Shown: positions 28,647 to 39,159 of the stretch, one piece after another
Numbering within the stretch: position 1 is the stretch's first letter
How the letters are laid out: every line of letters begins with the position of its first letter
Assembly: GCF_030159795.1 (NCBI RefSeq)
Contig: NZ_BSND01000006.1
Location: forward strand, 124,001 to 188,000
Direction: 5' to 3'
From: Methylophaga thalassica
GTDB lineage: Bacteria > Pseudomonadota > Gammaproteobacteria > Nitrosococcales > Methylophagaceae
DNA: 64,000 nt
Notes under the pieces: model-generated
What the model was told of the DNA's origin: nothing
Databases searched by the model: none
What the model saw: the letters and a program-made list of their open reading frames with translations, nothing else
Program-made: the position numbers and the translations under genes

Positions 28647-29642
28647 GTGGATATCATCAGTGCATTATTTGATGGCAGTTTTATGCCCCATGGCCATTGT
28701 TTAAAATGGCAAGCAGACTTACTTTTCCTGCATGTTGTTGGCGATACGCTGACAGTCATTGCCTATTTCCTAATTCCTATCGCCCTCATTCAGCTGGTCA
28801 GAAAAAGAGACGATCTCGCCTTTAACTGGATATTTGTGATGTTCGCTGCCTTTATTTTTCTCTGCGGCGTGACACATCTAATGGCTCTGATTAATATCTG
28901 GCATGGTTATTATTTCCTTAGCGGACTCAGTAAACTCGCTACCGGCATCGTATCCATTATGACCACCGTGATGATTGTCTATTTATTACCCAAAGTGATT
29001 GCGATTCCCAGTAATAAAGACTTTAAAGTAAAAAATGAACAATTACTGTTGGTACAAAAAGAGTTACTTGCAGCAAATCAATTATTAGAACAACGGGTGG
29101 AAGCACGTACCAAAGAATTAGAAAAGTTAGCTCGTACTGATGCACTGACCGGTGTACTTAATCGAGGTGGTTTGATAAACAATTTAACGGATGAAATTGA
29201 TCGGTCAGTTCGCTATAAACATCCGCTAAGCTTGTTAATGATTGATCTTGATCATTTCAAACATGTGAATGACCAATTTGGTCACCAACGTGGCGATACC
29301 GTATTAATTGAGGCTGTTAACATCGTCTCGAAAGCATCTCGACACAGTGACACACTAGGCCGCTACGGTGGGGAGGAGTTCCTTTTACTGCTTCCTGAGA
29401 CAAATGTTACCGAGGCAAAAATACTCGCTGAACGCATCAGACAGGATATTGAGCAACATCCATTTTGTCAGGATGAGGGCCTCAATATTTCATTGACCTG
29501 TAGTATCGGGGTGACTGAATATGAAGCTGGGCAGACACAATCCAAGCTACTACAAACTGTCGACCGATTGTTATACAGTGCCAAAAATTCTGGCAGAAAC
29601 AGAGTCACCGTTAATGATGATATAGCCGCAAAAGATCCATAA
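28647..29642 (+). CDS. Diguanylate cyclase with ethylene-receptor-like membrane domain
   Basis: This protein makes cyclic di-GMP from GTP. The N-terminal three-helix domain (about 23-115) closely follows the ethylene-binding domain of plant ETR1 and cyanobacterial homologues. The residues matching ETR1 Asp25, Tyr32, Ile35, Pro36, Cys65 and His69 are all kept, as Asp33, Tyr40, Ile43, Pro44, Cys73 and His77. A coiled coil leads to a GGDEF domain with an active GGEEF site and an RxxD inhibitory site five residues before it. The start is taken as GTG 28647 because GGAGG lies 8 nt upstream; ATG 28632, with no such site, would add five residues. Confidence 0.88.
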   Translation: MDIISALFDGSFMPHGHCLKWQADLLFLHVVGDTLTVIAYFLIPIALIQLVRKRDDLAFNWIFVMFAAFIFLCGVTHLMALINIWHGYYFLSGLSKLATGIVSIMTTVMIVYLLPKVIAIPSNKDFKVKNEQLLLVQKELLAANQLLEQRVEARTKELEKLARTDALTGVLNRGGLINNLTDEIDRSVRYKHPLSLLMIDLDHFKHVNDQFGHQRGDTVLIEAVNIVSKASRHSDTLGRYGGEEFLLLLPETNVTEAKILAERIRQDIEQHPFCQDEGLNISLTCSIGVTEYEAGQTQSKLLQTVDRLLYSAKNSGRNRVTVNDDIAAKDP

Positions 29643-29667
29643 AAAAGCCATACGGCATCAGGCTTTT
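29643..29667 (+). terminator. Terminator-like hairpin after the cyclase gene
   Basis: Arms AAAAGCC and GGCTTTT pair around an 11-nt loop directly after the diguanylate cyclase stop codon. The T stretch is short, so strength is uncertain. Confidence 0.45.
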
Positions 29668-29721
29668 ACCCAATTCCGCATGGCTAATCAGCTTTCGAAT
29701 ATGAACTTAACTTATTCCGGA

Positions 29722-31758
29722 TTAGAACTCATAACCATAACTCACCATATATTCTGCCGGTGCGCCATAACCAATTTGGTTTCGACCTGACGAGCCACCT
29801 GTTGCACCCAGGAAATATTTTTCATCAAAGATGTTGTAGGCATTGAACTGAATTTTATGCTTACCCACCCGATAAGCCGCCATTAGATCCACCAAGGTAT
29901 AGCTATCTAATTTAACTGCTTCATTGTCACCAGCATAGCGTTCTCCGACATACTTGATGTTGCCACCCACTCGCCAGTGACTATCAATTTGATAGGTTGA
30001 ACCTAATGAGAACAACTGATCGGACACATCATTCGGTTTTTTACCTGTATCTTCATCTTCTGCATCTAAATAAGTATAGCTGGCAGTGGTACTCCATTGC
30101 TCTGTCAACTGACCACGAAGCTCTAATTCAAAACCATTATGTTTTGAGGTATTTCTATCCGTTACATCGCCTGTTGTGGCATCCGTTACAGGCCGCTCTT
30201 GTTCAATTTGGAATATGGCAGCATTGAACATTAAAGCATCACCTAATGTATAAGCTTTGAAACCAATTTCTTTTAGATCAGCCGAGTAAAACTCCGCCGC
30301 ACCATTACTTACAAAGGTGCCGGCATTGGGCAGTTGCCATGACCGTGAAAACGTCGCATAGGTCGATAAATCTTCAGTCAGACGATAACTGGCACCTACA
30401 CGATAACTCCATTTGTCATCATCCAGGTTTTCTTTCGGGTTACCCACACGCTGTTGTTCCAGGTCCATCTTGTCGTGACGCACATTACCGGTCAACGTCA
30501 GATCACCAATGGTGTACATATCCTGCACATACAAACCATAGGTTTTGGTGTCATTCTTTCTGAAGGGTTCAAAACCGCCATTAACCACGTGCTCGGTGAC
30601 AGGAGCATAGATGGATTGGTCTGCTTTTGAGACAGTACTTAAGTCTAAGTCAATTTTGGTTTGTGTATATTCTGCACCGAACAAGAATTCATGTGAGCCG
30701 ACAGACCATTTTAATTCCGATTGCAGGGCGTTAAAACGGCGGGGATCATAGCCAAAATCATTTACAGATTGTCCGACAGTAGCTGTAGCAGCTGTTACAT
30801 TCCTTTGACGCGTACCTTGTTGTTCCAGCTCAACACGGCTAATCACCACACGATTATTCCAGACTAAATTCGGGGTGAATTTGAATTCATCGTTCAGTGA
30901 GAAACGCACACTTTTTGATTCTTGATAATCATTGCTACTACCAAAGTAGGTGCTGCGAGACACATTCACTGGTTTGCCATTGATGGATGGCACACCACGG
31001 TAAGGTACCAAATCCTGTTTTGATATTTCCAAATCCACATCTAAGGTGTGATGATCGCTAGGGGTAAAACGAAGTGTCGGTGCAATGAAATAATCTTTTG
31101 AATCCACATAATCGACAAATGAGTCGGCTTTACGAACTTCCAGATTGATACGGCCATTAACCGTATCTGAAAATGAGGTCGAACTATCTACCCGCCCTAT
31201 CATTTTTCCATGACTACCTAAACTGGCATTCAACCGGGTGAATTCATCACCGTTTGCACGTTTTGTCACCAGGTTAATCAAACCGCCTGTTGAGCCACGA
31301 CCATACAAAGCACCCGCGGGGCCTTTGACTACCTCGATTTGCTCAATATTCGCTAGGCTACGATAAGACTGCAAGCCAGTATCATCGCGCATGCCGTCAC
31401 GATATACATCGTTCAAGGCATCAAAGCCACGAATGACAAACTGATCACGGCTGCCTTCCCCAAGTGTGTTATTAACACCAGCTACACCATTTAATGCATC
31501 AACCAAGCGCACTGCACCACGATCGGTAATCTCAGTATCTGTTACTACAGAAACCGATTGCGGCACATCAAGCCATTCTGCATCTGTCTTACTTCCAGAT
31601 GTGGGTGAGAACTGCGCATAACCTTTGTATGCCTGACCGGTAACGACTAAGGGATTCATCGTCGCTGCTGAATTGCTCGTCTCATCTGCTAATAAGGGAA
31701 ATGAATAAATTGAACAGAGTGTGACGAGAGAAGAAATGAGTCTTTTTTTTGTATTCAC
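29722..31758 (-). CDS. TonB-dependent siderophore receptor
   Basis: Outer-membrane receptor of 678 residues for TonB-driven uptake of a ferric siderophore. It has a signal peptide (1-24), a TonB-box-like PLVVTG at about 36-41, a plug domain (VPQSVSVVTDTEITDRG, RDGMRDDTGLQ, VKGPAGALYGRGSTGGLINLVTK), and a 22-strand barrel ending in the aromatic YGYEF. It resembles the FhuE/FpvA-like group lacking the N-terminal signalling extension. A Fur-box-like sequence lies 49-67 nt upstream. The ligand cannot be inferred. Confidence 0.94.
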   Translation of the reverse strand: MNTKKRLISSLVTLCSIYSFPLLADETSNSAATMNPLVVTGQAYKGYAQFSPTSGSKTDAEWLDVPQSVSVVTDTEITDRGAVRLVDALNGVAGVNNTLGEGSRDQFVIRGFDALNDVYRDGMRDDTGLQSYRSLANIEQIEVVKGPAGALYGRGSTGGLINLVTKRANGDEFTRLNASLGSHGKMIGRVDSSTSFSDTVNGRINLEVRKADSFVDYVDSKDYFIAPTLRFTPSDHHTLDVDLEISKQDLVPYRGVPSINGKPVNVSRSTYFGSSNDYQESKSVRFSLNDEFKFTPNLVWNNRVVISRVELEQQGTRQRNVTAATATVGQSVNDFGYDPRRFNALQSELKWSVGSHEFLFGAEYTQTKIDLDLSTVSKADQSIYAPVTEHVVNGGFEPFRKNDTKTYGLYVQDMYTIGDLTLTGNVRHDKMDLEQQRVGNPKENLDDDKWSYRVGASYRLTEDLSTYATFSRSWQLPNAGTFVSNGAAEFYSADLKEIGFKAYTLGDALMFNAAIFQIEQERPVTDATTGDVTDRNTSKHNGFELELRGQLTEQWSTTASYTYLDAEDEDTGKKPNDVSDQLFSLGSTYQIDSHWRVGGNIKYVGERYAGDNEAVKLDSYTLVDLMAAYRVGKHKIQFNAYNIFDEKYFLGATGGSSGRNQIGYGAPAEYMVSYGYEF

Positions 31759-31806
31759 AATGTATGTGCACCAAGCCTATTAAAGAAATTGAGCACAAAT
31801 CTTATT

Positions 31807-31825
31807 GATAATTATTAACATTTGC
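31807..31825 (-). promoter_or_regulatory. Candidate Fur box before the siderophore receptor
   Basis: GATAATTATTAACATTTGC matches the 19-bp Fur consensus (GATAATGATAATCATTATC) at 14 positions by eye and sits 49 nt upstream of the TonB receptor start in an AT-rich leader. Iron control is expected for such receptors; binding is not shown. Confidence 0.45.
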
Positions 31826-31954
31826 AAACATAAAAAAGCATTTATTAACATCAAACATTCCTAATTATCTTAGGAATGCGTTTATTGAACGGTAAAGAGA
31901 TGATAATAAAACGTGATACTGAACAACAGAAAAAGCAGGCCAAGGCTCAATAGC

Positions 31955-33697
31955 CTAATGTTTTAATTCACCCAGCACGACTTTATTTTCAGTGACTTTT
32001 TTCACCACATTCGAATAGTAGTCATCCCTGAATTCATTGATTACTCGTGTGGCTACCGTATCTTCAACACCACTGCCTAACAAGACTTCTTCTGTCAGCC
32101 TCAGGCTGGTTTCCAGTGTTTCTGAAACCGTGGTCGTGGCCCCCTGAGTGATTAATTCTGCACAGTGTTTTCTATCACGGGCACGCGCATGAATCGGCAT
32201 ATCCGGATAATACTGACGTACCTGAGCCACCAATCTATCTACCTGCGTCGGATTATCCAGTGTGACGACAATCATCTTGGCCCGATCAGCACCCGCCGCC
32301 TGTAATACTTTGACCTTACTGGCATCACCAAAAAACACCGGGAACCCCTGTGCTCTGGCATCTTTTACCCGATGTTGGCGCATATCCAAAGCAATATAAG
32401 GAACGCCGGCAGCACCCAGCAAGGTACCGACACGGGCGCCAACACGACCGAACCCCGCTAGGATAACGTGCTCCTGATCATGCTCAACAAACTCGGTGGT
32501 GTAATCTTCCTCATCGTTTTCTGCATCAGGTGTATAGAATTTCAGTAATAAGTAATTGGTCGCCCTTACAACAAAGGGGGTTAATACCATGGTTAAGGCA
32601 ATCACCAGCGTCAAAATGTCACTGACTTGTGCTTCTAATAAACCCAACGATGCCGCAAAGCTAAACAGAACAAAACCAAACTCACCGCTCTGAGATAACA
32701 AAGCCCCTGTTTGTAAGGAAATATCATGACGGGCACCGGTAATACGGGCCAGGATATAGACAACAACCGTCTTAATGGTCATCAGGCCCCAGGTCAGCAA
32801 TAGGATATCGCCCAGACGATCCCATAACAGACTGAAATCAATACCCATGCCGACAGTCATAAAGAACAGTCCAAGCAAGATACCGCGGAAAGGCAGAATA
32901 TCGGCTTCTATCTGATGTCGGTATTGTGATTCAGCCAACATCACACCTGCCAGGAAGGCCCCCAGCGCCATCGAGAAACCAACACTTTGCATAATCCAGG
33001 CAACGCCCAGTACTAACAGTACCGCGACAGCAATAAACACTTCCGGATCTTGGCTGGCAACAATTCTGGCTAATACCGGATTCAACAGGTAACGCCCGGC
33101 AAACAGCAGCGCAATAATCACCAGAATACCGATTAGCGGATTTACATCTGGACCAACTACTTCGGCACCGTTACCCACAGCGAGATAGGAAACCAAAGCC
33201 AATAATGGCACGACGGCAATATCCTGCAGTAGCAGCACGGAGAAGGACATGCGTCCCATCACGGTGGAAATACCGCCACGTTCAGCCAATAATTTCAAAC
33301 AAAAAGCGGTCGATGACAGGGCTAAACCAAAACCAATGATAATGGCACTGTGATTGTCCAGACCCAACCAGATGGCAGTGCCATAAATGGCGCCCGCGGT
33401 AATCAGCACCTGAGCAAGCCCCAGCCCCAGCACCATTTTACGCATTTGCCAGAGTTTATCCGGCTTGAGTTCAATCCCTAAAACAAACAGCAGAAAAATA
33501 ACGCCAAACTCAGCTAAATGCCGAATATCTTCAACTTCGGTGATTACACCCAAGCCCCAGGGACCGAGAATCATACCTGCGGTTAAATAACCCAGAATCG
33601 CACCAAGCCGAATAGCATGGAATGTAGGAATAATAATGACCGTGGCCAATAATAAGGCCAGAATTTCTACCAGATAATCGCCACCCGCTTCTTGCAC
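31955..33697 (-). CDS. CPA2-family cation:proton antiporter with TrkA-N domain (KefB/YbaL-like)
   Basis: Inner-membrane monovalent cation/proton antiporter of 580 residues. The first 390 residues form about 12 helices with FLLFVLGIELKP and GFGLALSSTAF motifs of the CPA2 family. A cytosolic RCK/TrkA-N nucleotide-binding domain follows at about 405-530 (VILAGFGRVGARVG dinucleotide loop), and there is no separate TrkA-C domain. Potassium efflux with proton entry is the usual role of relatives. It lies 18 nt after hemY on the same strand but has its own function. Confidence 0.9.
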   Translation of the reverse strand: MQEAGGDYLVEILALLLATVIIIPTFHAIRLGAILGYLTAGMILGPWGLGVITEVEDIRHLAEFGVIFLLFVLGIELKPDKLWQMRKMVLGLGLAQVLITAGAIYGTAIWLGLDNHSAIIIGFGLALSSTAFCLKLLAERGGISTVMGRMSFSVLLLQDIAVVPLLALVSYLAVGNGAEVVGPDVNPLIGILVIIALLFAGRYLLNPVLARIVASQDPEVFIAVAVLLVLGVAWIMQSVGFSMALGAFLAGVMLAESQYRHQIEADILPFRGILLGLFFMTVGMGIDFSLLWDRLGDILLLTWGLMTIKTVVVYILARITGARHDISLQTGALLSQSGEFGFVLFSFAASLGLLEAQVSDILTLVIALTMVLTPFVVRATNYLLLKFYTPDAENDEEDYTTEFVEHDQEHVILAGFGRVGARVGTLLGAAGVPYIALDMRQHRVKDARAQGFPVFFGDASKVKVLQAAGADRAKMIVVTLDNPTQVDRLVAQVRQYYPDMPIHARARDRKHCAELITQGATTTVSETLETSLRLTEEVLLGSGVEDTVATRVINEFRDDYYSNVVKKVTENKVVLGELKH

Positions 33698-33715
33698 AAA
33701 TTATCCCTTTGTTAA

Positions 33716-34912
33716 TTAAATGGTTGCATCAGAACTAAGCATCAATGTCAGTCCTTGCTTATAGGTATCTGCAGCAGCTTCATTTTTGTCCAGCGCCAAT
33801 TGCACTTCAGCTAAGACCTGATAAGTCTCGCCTTTGGCATCTAAGCGAATGCTTTGTTGTAAATATTCTTCTGCCTTTGTCCATAACTGGTTGGCTTTCG
33901 CCAGACGCCCAACGGTTAGTAATAAACAGGCATTATCCGGATTGGCTTTAAGCCACTTTTCTGCCGTCGCTAAACGCGCCAGCAAGTCACCCTGCGTCAG
34001 CACACCGTAGATATACACCAGCTTATCGCTCCAGTTATTACGCATAAACTGTTCAATCTGGGCAATGGCCTGCTCTTCCTGGTCTTGCTGAATTAGCCCA
34101 TTCACATATGGCACAAGCATGGCTTCTGTCTGCCGTGCTTTGCTGGATGATTTTTCCCAGACCTCAGCCATTTTTTGCCAGTCCTGTTTGGCTAATGCCA
34201 TCTGTAACTGACCTACAGCTGCTTCCTGATCCAAAGCTGCGACTTCATTACGCTCCAACACATGGCGTTTACGTAAATCGGGTAATACCGATTGCATTTC
34301 CTGCCATTGATCCATGTCCTGATAGAGAGACTGCAATAACTGCAAAACATAAGGATGTTTCGGTGCCACTTCACGCAAATGTTGAAGTGTCGCGAGCGCC
34401 TGCTCTTTTTGCCCGGCCGATAATTGTAGCTCTGCCTGAACCACCCCAACGGCAATATCAGCGCCTTCGGTTGTTTCATGGGCCAGACGAAGATAATTAT
34501 CACGACGCTCTGGTGCTTGTTGTTTTTGCGCCGCTCTCGCCGCCGCCAGATAATGAAGTAGTGGTGTTTCACTGTGTGTGGCATGACGAACCAAAATACG
34601 TTCCGCCTCTGTCCAGCGACCTTCTTCCAGTGTGATCAGACCACGGGTTAAAGCTCGATTAGCCCGCTTTTGTCTTTGTGTTGTCTTCCAGGCATTAATT
34701 CTTTTTGGCGTCTGTTTTAACAACACCAGACTGCGTAATGCTAAATAGCCTGCCACTACCAGTAGGATATAAATAGCCGTAAATACAACCAATGATGTTT
34801 CCAGACTCCACTGTCCGTATTGCAGTAAAACAAACCCTGGTTCAAAATCGGCCGCCCAGATTGCGGCAACACCCAATGCTAATGCTAAAGCGATAATGAT
34901 CAGCATTTTCAT
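33716..34912 (-). CDS. hemY: HemY-like inner-membrane TPR protein
   Basis: Gammaproteobacterial HemY, not the protoporphyrinogen oxidase of the same name in Bacillus. It has 398 residues, with two membrane helices (about 3-20 and 40-62) followed by a periplasmic or cytosolic helical part with TPR-like repeats (WTEAERILVRHA, WTKAEEYLQQSIRLDAKGETYQVLAEVQLALDKNEAAADTYKQGL). It is the last gene of hemC-hemD-hemX-hemY and overlaps hemX by 4 nt. Its exact function is unsettled; it is linked to heme biosynthesis by position. Confidence 0.88.
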   Translation of the reverse strand: MKMLIIIALALALGVAAIWAADFEPGFVLLQYGQWSLETSLVVFTAIYILLVVAGYLALRSLVLLKQTPKRINAWKTTQRQKRANRALTRGLITLEEGRWTEAERILVRHATHSETPLLHYLAAARAAQKQQAPERRDNYLRLAHETTEGADIAVGVVQAELQLSAGQKEQALATLQHLREVAPKHPYVLQLLQSLYQDMDQWQEMQSVLPDLRKRHVLERNEVAALDQEAAVGQLQMALAKQDWQKMAEVWEKSSSKARQTEAMLVPYVNGLIQQDQEEQAIAQIEQFMRNNWSDKLVYIYGVLTQGDLLARLATAEKWLKANPDNACLLLTVGRLAKANQLWTKAEEYLQQSIRLDAKGETYQVLAEVQLALDKNEAAADTYKQGLTLMLSSDATI

Positions 34913-35940
34913 TGCTGATACTCCTCTAGCCAGTTCAGTGAGCCTGAAATATCCGGAATAGACACGTCAATTTTCTGTTCAGCCAGTGAATTAAGGCTGG
35001 CCAGCATGGCATCACGTTCTTCACCGGTGAAATATTTATCCAGCCAGCTAATGGCTGTTTTTAAGCTATGCTGAAAGCTATTATTGTCAGCATTCAGTAA
35101 GGCAAGACGTGCACTTTCCAGTTGTAAACGCAGATTTTGATAGAGGAAGTAGCGCTGTTCTGGTACTAGTACAGCCGCTTCACCAGATTGCTCATGGCGA
35201 ATCACGACTAAAGAGCGCAATTGTTGCCAAATGTCTGAGATGGCTTGTTTCCATGCCGGCGTTTCTGTGCTGGCAATATCGGCCGTGTCTGGAGACTCAG
35301 AGAAATCAACTTCTGGCCCTTTTTTAACTCGCAGTTTGTCGACATGGGCAGCCAATGTCTGTAGCTGAATCGCCATGCCCGGGATATCCAGAGTTGTCAG
35401 TGATTGTAATGACATTAATTCTTCTGCAATCTCAGCCCGCAGAGGATGAAGCCGATAATCAGAAAGTGCTTCTAGTTGTTTATCTGCCATGATCAAAGCC
35501 TGGATGGCTCCTACTACATCATGTGCTAACAAAGCGCGCTGGTTGGCGACATTGAGCAGATATTTGACTTCCTGCAAAGCCCATCTCTTTTGCAGTTCAG
35601 CATTGGATAACTGTTGTTTGTCCGTCAGTTGCTGTAGTTTTTCCGCTAATTGTTTTTGGTCACTATCGAGCCGCCCTAACTGCTGCCTGTGCTGTTCTAA
35701 TTTTGATTGCCAGTCACCATTTTGGCTCGATAACTCGGTCAGCGAAGATTGAATATCGGCTTCCTGCTGCTGGAGTTGCTGATAAAACCAGCCAATACTG
35801 ACAACGGAAAGCAGTACGACAACAACAAGCGCAATCCATATCAAGCGATAGACTTTGGCATCATCCTGTTTATTCTTTTCAAGCAGCTCAGCATCCTGCA
35901 CATTGTTATCTATCGTTTGCTTTGCGTCGTTATCTGCCAT
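34909..35940 (-). CDS. hemX: HemX-like membrane-anchored coiled-coil protein
   Basis: A 343-residue protein with a cytosolic N-terminal tail, one membrane helix at about 31-50, a glutamine-rich coiled coil at about 52-115, and a helical C-terminal region. Databases often call this family uroporphyrinogen-III C-methyltransferase, but no SAM-dependent methyltransferase motif is present here, so HemX is the better name. It lies 1 nt after hemD and overlaps hemY by 4 nt. Its role in the heme pathway is unclear. Confidence 0.88.
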   Translation of the reverse strand: MADNDAKQTIDNNVQDAELLEKNKQDDAKVYRLIWIALVVVVLLSVVSIGWFYQQLQQQEADIQSSLTELSSQNGDWQSKLEQHRQQLGRLDSDQKQLAEKLQQLTDKQQLSNAELQKRWALQEVKYLLNVANQRALLAHDVVGAIQALIMADKQLEALSDYRLHPLRAEIAEELMSLQSLTTLDIPGMAIQLQTLAAHVDKLRVKKGPEVDFSESPDTADIASTETPAWKQAISDIWQQLRSLVVIRHEQSGEAAVLVPEQRYFLYQNLRLQLESARLALLNADNNSFQHSLKTAISWLDKYFTGEERDAMLASLNSLAEQKIDVSIPDISGSLNWLEEYQQ

Positions 35941-35941
35941 G

Positions 35942-36700
35942 TTAATCGTCCATATTTATCAGAGTATCAACAACTGCATTATCACTGGCATCGGCTGATA
36001 CATGAATGGTTTTGAAGCCTCGTGAGGAGGCGTGCTGTTTTATCCTATCACTGACCACCGTCAATGGTTTATCTAACAAACCTGGCCATGTATTCATAAA
36101 GATACTACAAAGATTATCAACACCCGCCACACTGGTACAGATGACTTTATCCGCCAACATGGCTTGCTTTTGCATTGTGGCTGTCGGTTTCGCTAAAACA
36201 CGTTGATAAACTTCAACATAAGTAATCTTAGCACCTCTGGCGGTTAAGGTATCGGCCATATGTTCTCTGCCGCCGTTACCCCGCACAATGAGAATATGTT
36301 TACCACTGACCTTATCAGCCTGCATTAGGGGCATTTGCAACAGACCTTCACTGCCGTTAGATATTTCTGGCTGACAATCAACAGGAATAGCATGCTCGCG
36401 CATGGCTTGCGCTGTACCTTCACCCACTGCGGCAAACTGACACGGCTGAGGCAATTCATCCCCCCAACCAGCCATAAAACTTTCTACGGCATTGCGACTG
36501 ACAAATATCAGCCAGTCAAAACGTTCGATATTCTCTGTCTGCCAATTTTTTCGTGCGATATGTTCAATATCAATCACTGGCAGAATCAACGCTTTGCCAC
36601 CCGCGTTTTCAATCAAATCGGCAAGCGCCTGGCACTGATGCTGCGGGCGGGTCACCAGAATCTGTTGCCCCGCTAACGGTGCTTTATTCACCGTAAACAT
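35942..36700 (-). CDS. hemD: Uroporphyrinogen-III synthase
   Basis: Cyclises hydroxymethylbilane with inversion of ring D to form uroporphyrinogen III. The 252-residue protein is poorly conserved at sequence level, as usual, but shows the family segments [58 protein letters not shown] and the late [11 protein letters not shown]. It overlaps the end of hemC by 17 nt, and hemX follows directly. The synteny with hemC makes the call firm. Confidence 0.94.
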   Translation of the reverse strand: MFTVNKAPLAGQQILVTRPQHQCQALADLIENAGGKALILPVIDIEHIARKNWQTENIERFDWLIFVSRNAVESFMAGWGDELPQPCQFAAVGEGTAQAMREHAIPVDCQPEISNGSEGLLQMPLMQADKVSGKHILIVRGNGGREHMADTLTARGAKITYVEVYQRVLAKPTATMQKQAMLADKVICTSVAGVDNLCSIFMNTWPGLLDKPLTVVSDRIKQHASSRGFKTIHVSADASDNAVVDTLINMDD

Positions 36701-37613
36701 CTGCCAGAATTTTATCCGCGCCTTTCGCCAGCAGCATTTCAGCTACTTGAATACCCAGTTTTTCGGCATCTGCCGCTTTACCACGAACTTCCGCAGTGAC
36801 CGTATTGGTGCCGTCCGGCTGACCGACCAGACCACGCAACCAGACGTTGTCATCATCTAACATCGCATAACCGGCAATCGGTACCTGACAACCGCCGGAC
36901 AGACGTTTGTTCAAGGCTCTTTCTGCGCGCAGCACAACAGCGGTTTTATCACAATGTAATGGCGCAATAAGCGCGTTCATTTCTGCGTCATCAACTCGGG
37001 TTTCAATGCCCAATGCGCCTTGTCCAATGGCTGGCAAACTTTGTTCCGGCGTTAAAGCACTACGGATACGGTCATCAAAGCCTAAGCGCTTCAAACCGGC
37101 CATTGCCAGGATAATCGCATCAAACTCGCCATCATCGAGTTTACGTAAACGGGTGTTTACATTACCGCGTAAAGGCAGTACTTCCAGATCGGGACGGTGA
37201 GTACGTACCTGACATTCACGACGCAGACTGGAAGTGCCTAAGCGGGCACCATGCGGTAATTCATCAATACTCTGATAATGGTTGGAAACAAACGCATCAT
37301 GCGGATCTTCGCGTTCGCAGATAACAGGCAGATGCAAACCTTCCGGAAACTCAACAGGCACATCTTTCATCGAGTGCACGGCGATATCAGCGCGTCCATC
37401 CAACATGCCTTGTTCCAGTTCTTTAACAAAAAGCCCTTTGCCGCCTACTTTTGCCAGTGGCGTATCAAGAATGATGTCGCCTTGGGTTTTCATACCAATC
37501 AGTTCTACTTCGATATTTTGATGTAATTCTAAGAGGCGTGATTTCACAAATTCAGCCTGCCACATGGCAAGAGGACTGTTGCGAGTGGCAATACGAACGA
37601 TTCTTTTAGTCAT
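36684..37613 (-). CDS. hemC: Hydroxymethylbilane synthase (porphobilinogen deaminase)
   Basis: Polymerises four porphobilinogen units into hydroxymethylbilane. It has 309 residues and starts with the typical [29 protein letters not shown] and [15 protein letters not shown] contain the substrate-binding Asp and Arg residues, and the dipyrromethane cofactor Cys is in [12 protein letters not shown]. It is first in hemCDXY and divergent from argH across 122 nt, a common gammaproteobacterial arrangement. Confidence 0.97.
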   Translation of the reverse strand: MTKRIVRIATRNSPLAMWQAEFVKSRLLELHQNIEVELIGMKTQGDIILDTPLAKVGGKGLFVKELEQGMLDGRADIAVHSMKDVPVEFPEGLHLPVICEREDPHDAFVSNHYQSIDELPHGARLGTSSLRRECQVRTHRPDLEVLPLRGNVNTRLRKLDDGEFDAIILAMAGLKRLGFDDRIRSALTPEQSLPAIGQGALGIETRVDDAEMNALIAPLHCDKTAVVLRAERALNKRLSGGCQVPIAGYAMLDDDNVWLRGLVGQPDGTNTVTAEVRGKAADAEKLGIQVAEMLLAKGADKILADVYGE

Positions 37614-37673
37614 GGAATAAGGTCACTTCAGCGTTGTCGTTAATAAATAAAGTCGATTCTAGCATTTCACGCA

Positions 37674-37700
37674 TTGACTCTCGACTATCCGCGTTATAAT
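37674..37700 (+). promoter_or_regulatory. Predicted argH promoter
   Basis: TTGACT (37674-37679) and a perfect TATAAT (37695-37700) precede argH by 35 nt. The 15-bp spacer is shorter than the ideal 17, so either the -35 is weak or the promoter depends mainly on its -10. Confidence 0.5.
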
Positions 37701-37735
37701 GACGCCCTGTTTTCAACGAGCCTGATCTGATTGAT

Positions 37736-39118
37736 ATGACTACAGCCAATAAAAAACTCTCATCTGCCAGACTAACGCAGCCTACCGACAAATTTGTCGA
37801 AGAATTTACCGCCTCTGTGCAATTTGACCAACGCATGTTCCGACAAGATATTCGCGGCTCAATTGCGCACGCCACCATGCTGGCCGAAGTGAAGGTGCTG
37901 ACTATCGAAGAACGCGATCAGATTATCGCTGGCCTGCAACAAATCGAACAAGAAATTGAAAGTGGTGACTTTGAATGGTCTATCGCTCAGGAAGATGTGC
38001 ATATGAATATCGAAGCACGTCTTATCGCCCTGATTGGTGAAGTGGGTAAAAAACTGCACACCGGCCGTTCACGTAATGACCAGGTGGCCACTGATGTCCG
38101 CCTCTATCTGCGCGATATGATTGATCCTATCGGTCAGCAGCTTAATCGCCTGCAAGAAGCCTTATTGAATGTCGCTGAACGTGAAGCGGACACCATCATG
38201 CCTGGCTTTACCCATTTACAGACAGCACAACCGGTCACATTTGGTCACCATATGATGGCATGGTATGAAATGTTAGTCAGAGATGCCGAGCGTCTTGAAG
38301 ACTGTGCCAAACGGGTCAACAGCCTGCCGTTAGGTGCTGCAGCACTGGCTGGTACCACATTCCCGATTGATCGTGAGATGACGGCCAGCTTATTAGGCTT
38401 TGATCGTATCTGTCTAAACTCGCTGGATGCGGTCAGTGATCGTGACTTTGCGATTGAGTTCAATAGCTTCGCCTCGATTCTGATGATGCATTTATCACGC
38501 TTCTCAGAAGAGTTAATTATCTGGTCATCGGCGCAGTTTGATTTTGTGGATTTAGGTGATGCCTTCTGCACCGGCTCATCGATCATGCCGCAAAAGAAAA
38601 ATCCGGATGTGCCTGAATTAATCCGCGGTAAAACCAGTCGTGTTTACGGCAATATGTTTAACCTGCTGACCTTGATGAAAAACCAGCCATTAGCCTACAA
38701 CAAAGACAATCAGGAAGATAAAGAGCCACTGTTTGATACCATCGATACCTTATTAGGTTCTCTGCGTGTTTATGCAGATATGATGTCTGTTATTACGGTC
38801 AAAGCTGACAATATGCGTCAGGCCGCATTACGTGGTTATGCCACGGCCACCGATCTGGCAGATTATCTGGTGCGTAAAGGCACCCCATTCCGTGATGCTC
38901 ATGAAGTGGTTGGTTTATCAGTGGCCTATGGTATTAAACATAAAAAAGATCTGTCAGAACTGACGCTGGAAGAACTGCAGCAGTTTTCAGCTAACATCGA
39001 ACAAGACGTGTTTGAAGTATTAACATTGGAAGGTTCAGTCGCTGCCCGTAATCACTTGGGTGGTACCGCCCCTGAACAAGTCAAAGCAGCTATTCAAAAA
39101 GCACGCCGTCAACGCTAA
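37736..39118 (+). CDS. argH: Argininosuccinate lyase
   Basis: Last step of arginine biosynthesis: splits argininosuccinate into arginine and fumarate. It has 460 residues, belongs to the fumarase/aspartase superfamily, and carries the signature [20 protein letters not shown] with the flexible catalytic Ser loop. [20 protein letters not shown] and the [18 protein letters not shown] block with the general-acid His are intact. No other arginine gene is adjacent. A class III aminotransferase resembling ArgD lies at 59.4-60.6 kb. Confidence 0.97.
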   Translation: MTTANKKLSSARLTQPTDKFVEEFTASVQFDQRMFRQDIRGSIAHATMLAEVKVLTIEERDQIIAGLQQIEQEIESGDFEWSIAQEDVHMNIEARLIALIGEVGKKLHTGRSRNDQVATDVRLYLRDMIDPIGQQLNRLQEALLNVAEREADTIMPGFTHLQTAQPVTFGHHMMAWYEMLVRDAERLEDCAKRVNSLPLGAAALAGTTFPIDREMTASLLGFDRICLNSLDAVSDRDFAIEFNSFASILMMHLSRFSEELIIWSSAQFDFVDLGDAFCTGSSIMPQKKNPDVPELIRGKTSRVYGNMFNLLTLMKNQPLAYNKDNQEDKEPLFDTIDTLLGSLRVYADMMSVITVKADNMRQAALRGYATATDLADYLVRKGTPFRDAHEVVGLSVAYGIKHKKDLSELTLEELQQFSANIEQDVFEVLTLEGSVAARNHLGGTAPEQVKAAIQKARRQR

Positions 39119-39128
39119 ATTATCTAGT

Positions 39129-39159
39129 TTGATGCAGTAACGCCCCGTTACTGCATCAA
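39129..39159. terminator. 14-bp perfect stem hairpin between convergent genes
   Basis: TTGATGCAGTAACG and its exact complement flank a CCC loop between argH and the convergent DUF3325 gene; the right arm includes the DUF3325 stop and last codons. There is no long T run, so it may work as a bidirectional transcript-end hairpin rather than a classical intrinsic terminator. Confidence 0.55.

Noticed and set aside
34909-35940. Uroporphyrinogen-III C-methyltransferase activity for HemX
   Set aside because: The name is inherited in databases; no SAM-methyltransferase motif is visible, only a membrane anchor and coiled coil.
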